Assembly: GCA_037043455.1 (NCBI GenBank)
Contig: JAWPHD010004374.1
Coordinates: 15,001-79,000 of the forward strand
Direction of reading: 5' to 3'
Length of the DNA stretch: 64,000 nt
Source of the DNA: Cyrtodaria siliqua
Taxonomy: Eukaryota; Mollusca; Bivalvia; Adapedonta; Hiatellidae
The notes below the pieces were generated by a model. That model was given only the letters and a program-made list of their open reading frames with translations, did no database searches and was not told where the DNA came from. The translations under genes were made by a program, and so were the position numbers. This document shows positions 12,691 to 22,625 of this stretch, piece after piece. Position 1 is the first letter of the stretch, and every line of letters begins with the position of its first letter.

Positions 12691-13620
12691 AGAAATATAA
12701 AAAGATCGGACAGGTAAAGCAGCATTCAAGGAGGACAGTCAACCACAAAACACAGAAACAAACATGGAAACAGACAAACAAGAAGGCAAAAGTAATAATA
12801 AAAGTAAACGACATCACAAACACAAAAGGGTTAACAATAGGGCTACCGCCTTGGAACGGTCAGTAGCAAAGTAGGCCACTGGGGGTTTAAACCGGTTCTA
12901 GGGTGCACCAAACCTCACACTTGCCCTACTTCATCCCATTAAAACAGGACAGTGTAAATAAAGAAATCCCCGCCATGATCTAATCTCTAACCAACAAGGC
13001 AGCATCGATAGGCAATATAAGTAAAACACGTATATGCTCGTGTAAATATAATACAAAAAACAATAGCCTAGAAAGCCACAATGAAGGTACTCAATGACTT
13101 GGCAGAAGCCAGAGCAGTAAGAGAATAAACCATTAAGGGCACGACAAGAAAGATCATGGACAAACATCAAACGCCACCGTCCCAATGGGCTTTAGGTAGG
13201 CGTCATCATAGGGTCCACAGCCTGTCCGGTCATCGTTCAATTAAAGAGGAAAGCATAATGGCGAACTGTAAAAGGTTTAACAAAGATAGTATGAAAGTGA
13301 TCATGACCAAGAATCTTACGAAGTTTAAACATCACATCACCATAGAAGTCAGGTTGTGATAGTCCTTGTCGCAGAAGAGTCCTTAAATTACATTTATATT
13401 TGGAAAGAAGATCAGGCTTACGATAATAAAATTTTGCAAAGGTTTTACGAAGTTTATGGTAACAGTAACCCTGATTGAGTAACTTTTTAGTTTATACAAA
13501 GATTACGAATATTAAAGTCAGTCCTCAACTCAAGTACAAGATCTAGAAAATCGAATAAGTTGAGACAGATACACCCCATAAGAAGTTGCTAGGGGAACAT
13601 CCCCATCCAAGTGGGGATAA
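12691..13620 (-). mobile_element. Retroelement family R, long 5'-truncated copy
   Basis: Read on the minus strand, this copy starts with a coding remnant, continues through a 3' untranslated region shared with the copies at 42805-43570 and 48467-49225, and ends with the common tail. The variable 5' ends and common 3' end across copies are the pattern of target-primed or similar reverse transcription. Confidence 0.65.
13237..13490 (-). pseudogene. Retroelement R coding tail (C-terminal fragment)
   Basis: On the minus strand one open frame encodes a fragment containing GYCYHKLRKTFAKFYYRK, then LRTLLRQGLSQPDFYGDV, and ends at TGA (13237-13239). The pattern of a conserved LLRQG, S-P, FYGD and K-I/L core occurs again on the plus strand at 48467-48748. 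From general knowledge it resembles the C-terminal tail of reverse-transcriptase polyproteins common in bivalve genomes. No RT catalytic motif is present in the fragment. The assignment is an inference from this pattern and from the 5'-truncated repeat structure. Confidence 0.5.
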
Positions 13621-13980
13621 TTAACAATGTCAAAATTAAAATCATCTCTCCCTAACGTCGGAGATAAAGTGTGAAAATGGTTAATAATTTAATAAGTTAA
13701 AATGGACTATTTAAAAATACTATGATTAATATATCGATCCAGCATGTGTCATCTGAAATATAAATACATTCCACAGTTTCCTATCTACTTGTTATAAGGC
13801 TGTGAATTATATCGATCCTACATAAAACAATTCTCCAATTAATTATGTGTTTCCTGTTATTTCAGGTAGAACGCCAACCGTGTCACACATTGTCGTCGGT
13901 TAACAAATGCGTTTGTTTATTTTTCGTATTGCGATGGACTGCATATTCTCGTACCATACACTATCTAAATAAAAAAAAGT

Positions 13981-14113
13981 ATAATAATGGACCTTTGGAA
14001 ACGGCCGAGTACGACACATATGAATATTGAAGTCTCGGTTTGATTGAGACTGTTCATGAGCGGTAGTGAAATATGCTAGCTACTGCTCACGCCCTCTAGC
14101 CCCGGGTTGGCAG
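13981..14113 (+). mobile_element. Hairpin element H2, precise 133-bp insertion
   Basis: The paralogous site downstream of gene B (44117-44121) is an empty site. Here the element is flanked by a 5-bp duplication AAAGT (13976-13980 and 14114-14118). Nearly the whole insert is the two-stem module: CAGTCTC-like stem around 14030-14050, then GAGCGGTAG pairing with CTACTGCTC. It lies just after the poly(A) signal of copy A. Confidence 0.8.
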
Positions 14114-14794
14114 AAAGTCCAAATGTTTATGTATGTTTATTTCCTTCATATATGCATATTTAAAGTAAATAAGAACACTTGGTTGAAAGATTGGCATTTT
14201 TCATGGCTGATTTCATCTAAAATTCGTCGGATTTCCACTCTCCACACTATATTAGGCCAAGCTTATTTGGAAGTCCGATAAATTGAACCACTGATTGAAA
14301 TCACTGAATATTGCTGCGATATGAAAATAAGAAAACAATATCTGGATGATCATTGGATTATAAGATTTCTTTGAACTATAATGATTATGAACATATAGAG
14401 AATATGTAAAACTGTGTATGTTTTACGACTACTATCGAGTGAAAGACTTCCTAATAATCGAATACAGCTGTTAAACAATGCATAGTGCACGTGCTTACGA
14501 AAACAATGACAACACTGATCACAGGAAACTTTTGTTCCTTGTATTTTTACGTTCTTCATTCTTTTTGTTTGAGCGATGTACATCTGTAACACAGAAAATT
14601 AGTTTTTGTTCAAGATTCAGAGAATCTCGTTCATTACATATTCCCCTGTTCATTACATATTTGAAAGCATACAGAGAAAAAAACGTGTCTTAACCATGTA
14701 AAGGTTAAAAAGGGTTATTGAATGTCATAAAACAATTTTGTGGCATGACATTGAGCTCCTTTAGGTAAAATGTTAAAAAATACTTTTCAAAAAA

Positions 14795-15250
14795 GAGTAT
14801 GTTAATGAACCTTTGGAAACGGCCGAAAACGACACATACGAAATATTGCAGTCTCGGTTTGATTGAGACTGTTTATGAGCGGTAGTGAAATATGCGAGCT
14901 ACCGCTCACGCCCTCTAGCCCCGGGTTGAGCAGAACTCAATATTAATAAAATCAATAGTACACAAGTTTAACCATCCCGAAGATGGTATGCATATGGCGG
15001 TGGACATGGAGTATCTTTCTTCCCCATGTCGTACGGCGTATGATCGAATACAGCTGTTAAACAATACATAGTGCACGTGCTTACGAAAACAATGACAACA
15101 TGACAATGACAATGGCGTATGATCCCAGTATCTAATAAAATTAAATGCCCCGAAGAGCGAAATAAGCGGAATTTAGTCGGGAGCAGCGGTTATGAAGCCT
15201 GCATATCACAAGTAACAGTCAAAAGACTAAACAAGAAAGATAAAGTTTTG
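14795..15250 (+). mobile_element. Hairpin element H2, longer copy
   Basis: It contains the same two stems at 14850-14913 and a 3' extension with CATCCCGAAGATGGTATGC and GGGAGCAGCGGTTATGAAGC that is matched in inverted orientation at 54560-55080. Within it, 15040-15100 directly repeats 14456-14515. Confidence 0.7.
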
Positions 15251-16202
15251 AGCATTGTGTATCGCATATTGTCTTATGCTTTTCTTAAACATGTAAAAGT
15301 TGTATTAGTTTCTGATCAGGCAAAGCAAATAAGTTATAGATTCCCTCTTAAACATAATAAAGGAGCATGAATTCAACATAAGAAAGCTAGAGTTATAGGC
15401 CTTGAGCTCCGCATATTGTGTTATGATGTCCTAAAAATGTTTTAAATAGTTCCGATAAGGCATTATAGGCTGTAATATAATGAGGTGAACCATATACTCC
15501 ACCTGAAAACTCATTATGTATGTTGTATTTTGTAACAGGTCTGCCTTCTGAGAGTGGTGCCGTTATAGGGTGTAGAATACATAAGCTATAAATAATCTAA
15601 TTTATTTAACTGCATTTTGAAGACTAAAAGGGTATGAAAGAAAAGGTTTGTGTTTTATTTTTTCTTCATTATTAATGGTTGTCATATAATACAATCTTTC
15701 GTTTTCGCTTACTTTTTATACACTGGATACCTGCGTTATTAATAAATATAAGTAGTATACTCGGTTTTATTGATTCTGTGCATAAGAGGTAATAATAAGG
15801 TGCAACACGTCTCACGCCTCCTGGCACAGTGTAATTTAAAGTCAAAAGAATGTGCTTGCTTCCAAAGGACCAGCTAGTAATAACCCTAATGATTTGTAGT
15901 CTTGTGACATTTTACAGCCGCAACAAAATATTAAACAAACGCTAGTGTGAATGTCAACAAATTCTGAACAGGGGAAAAAGGGATCCCTGGGTAGCAACAA
16001 ATCACAAACGAGTTACCTTGTTAAATGAAGGATTTTTTCACTAAGAATTAAGAACAGAAAAGATGTTCCGTCCGAAAAATATTCCAACCATTATAGATAT
16101 CACAGACATACGTGTCTATCATTTATTGTAACAAATCATTTTGAACATGTTTTTAGAATACACACTTTTGTTTCATGTAATGTTTATACCTTGGCGTTAT
16201 TA
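15251..16202. other. Spacer with one H1 element
   Basis: No exon is recognisable. Apart from the H1 copy listed at 15750-15965, the sequence is unremarkable AT-rich DNA. Confidence 0.5.
15750..15965 (+). mobile_element. Hairpin element H1
   Basis: The stems ACTCGGTTTTATTGATTCT and AAGAGGTAAT...CGTCTCACGCC, the CCAAAGGACCAG segment and the ACAGCCGCAACA tail match the three copies in intron 3 of gene B. Confidence 0.7.
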
Positions 16203-16625
16203 GAAGTAGAAATAAAAGCCGAACAAGAAATGTAGTATTCAAGGACCACAGTCAACTAATATTTACAAAGATGAATAAAAGGCAAGATATGACATCATAA
16301 ACATAAAAGGAATGACAAAAGGGCTACCGACTTGGAACGGTCAGTGACAAAAGTGGTCGTTGTGGGGTTTAAACCATATTTTAGGATGCATGAAACCTCA
16401 CTCTTACCCTTTTGACATCCCAATGAAACGGGATTTTGTAGATAAAGATATTCCTGCCAGGTTATATTCCCTAACAAACAAAATGCAGCATACTAGGCAA
16501 TATTAGTATAAAAATAATATAAATGATCATGCATATATGAATATAAAAAAACGCCTAGAAAGCCAGAGAGCAAGTACTCAATGACTTGGCAGAAGCCAAA
16601 GCAACAATAGAACAAACCGGTAAGA
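16203..16625 (-). mobile_element. Retroelement family R, truncated copy
   Basis: It carries the common tail in reverse orientation plus about 200 bp of the adjoining untranslated region (ACTCAATGACTTGGCAGAAG), also found at 13083-13150. Confidence 0.7.
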
Positions 16626-16639
16626 GAAAGGTAATATTA

Positions 16640-16838
16640 TTAAAAGTAGATATAAAAATCGAACAGGAAAAGTAGCATTCAAGAGTCAACCACAAACACA
16701 CAGAGAAACAAAAACAAACTTTAAAGACGAATAAAAGGCAAAATAAGACATCACAAACACAAAAGGGTTGACAAAAGGGCTACCGCCTTGGAACGGTCAG
16801 TGGCAAAAAAAAAAAAGCTGCTGGGGGTAATCCTGCGT
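16640..16838 (-). mobile_element. Retroelement family R, tail only
   Basis: This is a second minus-strand tail directly after the first, ending in an A-rich stretch within the CAGTGGC segment. It has the same 3' terminus as the other copies. Confidence 0.7.
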
Positions 16839-17611
16839 TACCGTAATTTGCGGTAACTTGTTAATAGAAGGTGTTTGATTTAAGAAAATAAGAAAATAAA
16901 GGGATGTTATATCCGAAAATTATCTATACCTTATAGGTTTTCACATACACATTCATGGTATTCATGATGATAAACAATGTTTGGTTCATGTACTGTCCGC
17001 TACATTGTGTGTTTTTTAAAGTCATTTTCTATTTTCCATGTGTTACCATAAATTTAGCACTCAACCATTAAGCTGTTGAGATGGTATTACAACATTCCTT
17101 TAGACATCATCGATGGTAACACAAACTGACATGACATTATGTCGATGCTAATTTGTTTTACCTGAAGTAATAAACGTTACTTACTTTACCAATTATGTTT
17201 TGTTTTATTTAAAAACGACACTAAATATAAATACAAACATGGATGTGTAGACTCATGTCCCGTTATATACTGTTTATAAAAATCAACCAATAAACTTTTA
17301 AAGATTTTAGTGAAACATTCCTTTACACATCATCGATGGTAAGAACAAAGATTGAACTGACGCGAAATTATGTCAATACTATAATTTTATCTTTATATAA
17401 TAAACATCACTTACGATTCCAATTAAGTTTACATCATTTTATTTCAATGCGATATCTAAATATCAATACAAACAAGGATGTGTATACTCATGTCCCTTCA
17501 TATACTGTTTAGTCGTAGGCAAACATTGAACGAAATGAAGTTTGATTTACACGACTCTTCCGTATGTTTACGTTACCACATTCAAATAAATATGGCAAAC
17601 TATATACATAG
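16839..17611. other. Spacer with a diverged duplication
   Basis: No gene is seen. Two diverged direct repeats, around 17090-17240 and 17315-17480, share CATTCCTTTAGACATCATCG-like and ACAAACATGGATGTGTA-like segments. Confidence 0.5.
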
Positions 17612-17772
17612 AGATTATTTAACTGCTGGGATCGATTATAGGGAAATCCTTCACGAGATGGTAGACGTGTGGTTCTTTTCACGAACGAGCGTATGCGAGT
17701 GAGTGAAAAACAAAACACGTCTACCATCGAGTGAAGGATTTCCCTATAATCGAACCAGCAGTTAAATAATCT
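17612..17772. mobile_element. Foldback element with about 55-bp arms
   Basis: The arm beginning AGATTATTTAACTGCTGG and running into TAGGGAAATCCTTCAC and GGTAGACGTGT returns as its near-perfect reverse complement at 17715-17772, with about 50 bases between. It has no coding capacity. Confidence 0.75.
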
Positions 17773-18515
17773 GTTTATTACATTTTAAATCAGTTTGTGC
17801 ATATTTTTTTTCGCTTTATTGAACGTTATCGACGGATGACGTCGACGTCAGCACCACTTTATTGACGTCATAACTCATCGTCACAGTTAGTTATTTTTGT
17901 GTTCGGAGTTAGTTAATAATATTTAGCGATTACGAATATTTTTCACTGAGAAATCCCAATCTTTCACCGATAAAAATGTAATACCTTTTTTAACTGCTAG
18001 ACGTATTCATATGTGAATCAAATGTAAATGAATTAAGCAATGTCAACATATCTAAAAATGCATTAAACGTTACTTACGTTACTGGCAAATACACATGTTT
18101 AGCTCTACGAGATAAAATGCATTTATAGATATAATGATGTATTACGCAATATGGTATATTATGGCAACAGGAAGGTTGGAGTTTCCCCTCGCCTCTTGCA
18201 CTCAAACTACTTGATAAATCTAGGGACGTAAATTTTCTGTCACAAATTCGACTCAATGTGCTTCGGGAAGTAGGTGTTTGACCTACTTCCCAAAGCACCT
18301 CAAGTCGAATTTGTAGGTGGCGAATTTGAAGAATTGGCCGAATCGTCTAACATATAAGGAACTGAAGGTTGACTCTGAGGTGTTGTATTACCTTCAAACA
18401 CATAAACAGTATATTCAGTAGGTCGCCGTATATTTGGCTCATTGATACCTCTAAGCTTCGTCGGTTCTTACTGAATTGCCGTCAGCTGTTGCAAGGGATC
18501 ATAGTACTGCGCATA
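17773..18515. other. Spacer with one hairpin
   Basis: No gene is seen. A 73-bp foldback lies at 18242-18314, listed separately. Confidence 0.5.
18242..18314. other. Foldback hairpin
   Basis: ACAAATTCGACT and GGGAAGTAGG are mirrored by CCTACTTCCC and AGTCGAATTTGT around a 7-base loop, with a few mismatches. Its ends overlap the minus open frame at 18074-18298, which I do not regard as a gene. Confidence 0.7.
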
Positions 18516-19521
18516 CGAGGGTCATTCAATAAGTTCTGTCACTAACGCGTTTTAACTATTATGTGCTCGTTGTGAGTGTTGGTGTGTCATACCTAATGAA
18601 AGAGGGTTTCAATACCATTCCACTGATGGTAAAATAAATGCTGTATCTTTTGTGTGATGAAAGTTATGGAACATTTAATACACATCACTTGTACATACTG
18701 AGGCATTTTCGTCCTGAGTTTTTTTCAGGTATGTTAATTGTTACATTTTTAAATGCCTGTTTCTCTTTAAGTACTTGTCGAAGACCTTTGAAATTTCTCA
18801 TACATTACCAGTTATATCTGTGCATAACAAGATTCAGAATTTAAGCATGGTAGATGAAAAGGCATTTTCTTAGAAATCAACAAATCAACACTTTAAACTA
18901 ACGTATAAAATTAATTTAATGATAAATGTACATTAAATTAAGTCTCCTTAAACAGCGTTTTTGGATGATCGATATTTTCACTAAACATTGTACAAAATTC
19001 TACAATAATGTGTTGAATATAAAATTTAAACACTGAAGGACTAGGATTTGTAAAAAATATATGAAAACATATTAATACTATTAGAATAATTACGACATTT
19101 AAAAGATATTATAAATTTCCGTAAACAAAATGAAGAAAATCAGTGTTATTTCTGCTAAAATTAAGGGATATGCATTCACTCATATCTGGTTTGCAGCAAA
19201 ACCGTTCCGAATTCTTGACAATCATTTTCCTGGATTATGGGCGAATAACAACAGATGGCGTACAAGAAAATTTAAAAGCATAGAAATATTCAAATAATTT
19301 TTATGACGTTTCGTAACAAGGACATTTTCAGAGATGCCAGTATCCAAAAGGTGTGGTAATGGGAGGTAATTCAGGGGTATAAATAACTGGAAATTTTTCA
19401 TTTTTGTTGTGGAATTTAAGAGAGCGAACCCAGTAGTACTATAAATACACTACTTTATCTCAGTGTAATATCCAGTTCAAAGGATATATGCCTAGTGACA
19501 GAACTTTTTGAAGCACCCTCG
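18516..19521 (+). mobile_element. Non-autonomous mariner-like element, copy 1
   Basis: The ends read CGAGGGTCATTCAATAAGTT and, inverted, AACTTTTTGAAGCACCCTCG, flanked by TA on both sides. From general knowledge, this end sequence and a TA target fit the mariner/Tc1 superfamily. A near-identical 1005-bp copy lies inverted at 46430-47434. No transposase frame or catalytic motif is visible. Confidence 0.7.
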
Positions 19522-19534
19522 TATAGGATATAAT

Positions 19535-19640
19535 AGCGTCAACTTAAGCTTAAATCGCTTCTAGGAGGCGTGAAAGGTGTTGCACTCGACATTACCTCTC
19601 ATGAACCGACTCAATAAGACCGAGTCTGATACTTTTATCT
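19535..19640 (-). mobile_element. Hairpin element H1, partial
   Basis: Reverse-oriented stems (GGCGTGAAAGGTG, then ACCTCTCATGAACCGACTC, then AAGACCGAGTCTG) match H1. The remainder of the element is missing. Confidence 0.6.
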
Positions 19641-20576
19641 CTTATTAAGATATCTCTCATGCTTGGTCAGTAAGACAACCACTTAACTAACTAAACTGTG
19701 TTGTGCTTGGATTTAAATTTTGTGTGAGCTTCTTGGGCACTTCAGTTGATTTATAAGGTTTAAAACTTGGCTCTTTTGATTGGATCGTACAATGGGGGCA
19801 CGTCGACGTGTCTGTTAACAAATTATTATTAAGCTAGTTCTTGTCTTACTCAGTCTGAGGCTGCACTAGCTCAAACGCAACTTCTCTCTATGCTGGAACA
19901 CCGGACGATCGGCAGTATAACGCGTAGTCATTGATATCAACTCGGAAGGGGTTTGTGAAGGCAATGATAGATTCACTGGCTCTTCTCACGCCTTTCTCAC
20001 TGTCCTTTGTCTGGGATGGATGCAGTTCTTTGTGCAAAGTTGTAACTTCTGATGCCATATTTGCCATTTGGAGAGTGGCCTCTACCGTCTTTGCTCTACA
20101 GTGATGTATACTACCAACGGTAGTATCGGTAACTGCATAATTTCTACAGAATCCAAAGTATTTCCTGGACATTTTATGTGAAATGTGAATGAGAGACACT
20201 GAATCACTTGTTTTGGAAAAGTTCAGTTGAGCCGGGATGGGTTGTGTGCAGACTCAGGGCGTCATTAAATTTACAGAAATGTAAATGGCGTAGTTATAAT
20301 GGTCATGCGCAGAAAGCATGGACATAGGCGGTAGAGTGAAGATATTATGCATGTCAGTGTCATTTTATTTGTGTCTGTCTTTGATAAGAGTTAGTATTAT
20401 TAGTAGTGTGTCCATATGACCTGAATAATGCTTGTAAAGAAAACATTTTCAATAACCGATAAGCTCCAGTTAGTTTAATGTGCACTTACCATTTTTTGAT
20501 TTATATACTTGATTTAAATATATTTATTTATTATTTAGTTTATTTTTTTATATATTACATGTTTTATATAATACAT
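19641..20576. other. Spacer with one unassigned open frame
   Basis: Apart from the minus-strand open frame at 19888-20199 nothing coding is seen. Confidence 0.4.
19888..20199 (-). CDS. Unassigned 103-residue open frame, possible mobile-element protein fragment
   Basis: The frame encodes a mixed-composition protein with a plausible helical stretch (residues about 35-60) and a C-terminal pattern VRRASESIIAFTNPF followed by SSGVPA. Similar FTNPF/SG patterns occur in unnamed invertebrate mobile-element proteins, but I cannot name the family. No splice sites, promoter or partner gene are evident, and the frame ends just after the SSG motif, so it may be a fragment. Confidence 0.3.
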   Translation of the reverse strand: MSLIHISHKMSRKYFGFCRNYAVTDTTVGSIHHCRAKTVEATLQMANMASEVTTLHKELHPSQTKDSEKGVRRASESIIAFTNPFRVDINDYALYCRSSGVPA

Positions 20577-20772
<196 letters not shown>

Positions 20773-21639
20773 ATTGATGATTTTTCCAATTTAATTTCGT
20801 CACATTTTTTAAAAAGTCATAGTTAAAAGTAAATATTAGCACCTTTATTTCTGGAAACATTCAACAATATAAATGACTTTAACTGGTATTCATTCATTTA
20901 TATATTCATTTAATGAATAACATAATTAAGCTAGTCATTGTTAAAGTGGAGAACTAGCGCTTTTATTCTTGAAACAATTAAGATTACCAATTTCGCGTTT
21001 TCATTAGGTAACATAAGTACATTGTCTTTGGGAAGTGTTTTATTGTATTTCGAGTGGCCTTACGCCGTTATGCCCCCATTTTCATTTGGCATACATACTT
21101 CATTTTGAAAGAAATGCCATACCTTTTCATGAAAAGATATCCTTCAAAAGTCTTCCAATGAGGGTTGTTGGGGGAGGATGTCTATTATTAACTTAATGTC
21201 GTTATTTTTAACTGTATTCCTAATGTTTTGGTAAAGAACGGGGTGAAACGTAAAAGTGAAAAGGTAGTATTTGTTGTTCATATTCAATATCTTTTGACTG
21301 TTTTTCAACTTTTCGATCGTGCATTTGAATTGTTGTGGTAACGTAAACGCTCAGTTGGCGCCCAACGATCAGTTGGCAGACGCGTCTCGTTTGAAGCTTT
21401 TGTTTTTATAACTTTCAGAAAATCAGATTCTACAAAATGTCACCGAGTTGGGTGTAGGGGATCTATAGCCCGCTCAAGGACTAATAATATTGTACTCCTT
21501 GAGGTAACACGAAGCACTTAAACAAGTGACCTTAAAGATCGTCACGATTCCATTTCATACGTTATCTCTAAACGTATCAATCTGGTTCATGCTTAATTTG
21601 AAATAAAGGCGCACTGTGTTATCTACAGTTAGACAAACA
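20773..21639. other. Gene-free spacer
   Basis: No exon, RNA gene or repeat is recognised. Confidence 0.45.
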
Positions 21640-21860
21640 TTTCTTTTTCGGTTGCGTTTGGTCTAGATGTAAAACGTCGGACTCGTGATTGAGGGGTCGC
21701 GGATTCGATCCCCACTCAGAGCATGCCAGGTACGACATTAAGCAAGTCACTTTATTTCTGGATGAGGAAATTAATCTGGAGTGTATCTGTCTAACACCAG
21801 GTTCGATATGAAAATAGGGAAATATATCTCCATACGACCTTAGCTTTGATGTATTTTTCA
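21640..21860 (+). mobile_element. tRNA-derived SINE upstream of gene B
   Basis: The head resembles a tRNA promoter (TGGTCTAGATGTAAAACGTC as A-box region, GGATTCGATCCCC as B box). It is followed by GCAAGTCACTTTATT, like the GGGCAAG-CACTTT core found in V/Meta-type SINEs. A shortened paralogous copy lies at about 62850-62960 upstream of gene D, so the insertion predates that duplication. Confidence 0.6.
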
Positions 21861-22060
21861 TGCAATAAAAATGATTCGACAATATTGCTGATATGTAATG
21901 GAATGAGTCTAATTGCCTGTGCAGGAAAATCGACATACTAGAATGATTTTCATGATTTCTCTGCATTCTTTTTGCAACTTACCTGAGGCAATGTGTACCA
22001 TAAACGTGATGAGATAGCGATTATATGTTGGGCAAATAGGTTTTCTTATTTTTAAGGATG

Positions 22061-22255
22061 TAGTTAAACCCCCAGCGACCTTTTTTGCCACTGACGGTTC
22101 CAATGTGGTAGCCATATTGTCAACCCTTTTGTGTTTGTGATGTCTTATTTGGCCTTTTATTCATCATTAAATTTGTTCTGTGTTTCTGTGTGTGTTTGTG
22201 GTTGACTGTCGTCCTTGAATGCTGCATTTCCGGTTCGATTGTAATATCTTTATTT
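22061..22255 (+). mobile_element. Retroelement family R, tail only
   Basis: It carries TTAAACCCCCAGCGACC through GGTTGACTGTCGTCCTTGAA. It is inserted about 120 bp upstream of the gene B TATA box. The paralogous promoter of gene D lacks it. Confidence 0.8.
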
Positions 22256-22376
22256 AGATGAGCCCATGGTGTCCTATATTTCGACACATCGATATTATAT
22301 GCAGAATTAAGACCGAGGGGTCAACTTCGTGAGAATATAAAATTGAACTTATATATTTGGTCTGTCCCTTTAACAA

Positions 22377-22413
22377 TATAAAAGTTAAACAAGATTAGTG
22401 TCCTATCAGTGCA
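22377..22413 (+). promoter_or_regulatory. Core promoter of gene B (TATA + Inr)
   Basis: TATAAAAG at 22377-22384 is followed, with 31 bases from its T to the Inr A, by TCAGT at 22406-22410. The surrounding GTCCCTTTAACAATATAAAAG and GTGTCCTATCAGTGCAGACC are conserved in front of gene D. The predicted 5' UTR is about 24 bases long. Confidence 0.75.
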
Positions 22414-22431
22414 GACCAAGACGTAGGAACA

Positions 22432-22625
22432 ATGACGAGTTCTTTACGTGTCCAAGTCGGAGTTTTACTGCTTTGTCTGGCATGTTCTGAAGTGTGTACG
22501 GAATTGTTGCAAAACGCTGACTTCGAGTCGACAAATTACAATGGCAATTGGTATGGCGGGGGCTGCCACTTAGCGCCTAGCAACGACGCCTACCAAGGCC
22601 AACACAGCGCCCACGTTTCCGGCAG
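22432..22625 (+). CDS. Gene B exon 1: signal peptide and start of CBM
   Basis: It encodes residues 1-64 plus two bases. The hydrophobic core VGVLLLCLACSEVC marks the signal peptide, and cleavage is likely just before ELLQNADFES. The exon length (194) is identical to exon 1 of copy C. Confidence 0.9.

Larger units (their letters stand above)
10249..13903 (+). pseudogene. GH10 xylanase copy A: decayed last two exons
   Basis: The piece at 10249-10462 is the counterpart of exon 13 of the complete gene (42343-42559) and keeps its acceptor (GATTACAG) and donor. It has lost one base near 10310 and two bases near 10380. Between these shifts the frame meets stops, so the encoded C-terminal domain is broken. 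The last exon, 13866-13903, keeps its acceptor (TTATTTCAG), encodes a tail ending TVSHIVVG and stops with TAA, followed by AATAAA. The 3.4-kb intron between them holds a large minisatellite and two retroelement copies. No catalytic exon of this copy is present in the window; the upstream part is either lost to the repeats at 5200-9480 or deleted. Confidence 0.8.

Noticed and set aside
10865..12725. Minus-strand frames rich in Cys-Gly-Lys-Thr-Leu in the minisatellite
   Set aside because: They repeat the 34-bp unit in translation and are not conserved in the paralogous intron.
13981..15010. Hammerhead ribozyme in the H elements
   Set aside because: The two stems are clear, but the required CTGATGA and GAAA core strings were not found in the right places.
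21640..21725. Functional tRNA gene
   Set aside because: A- and B-box-like motifs exist, but no proper acceptor stem forms and the sequence continues into a SINE body.
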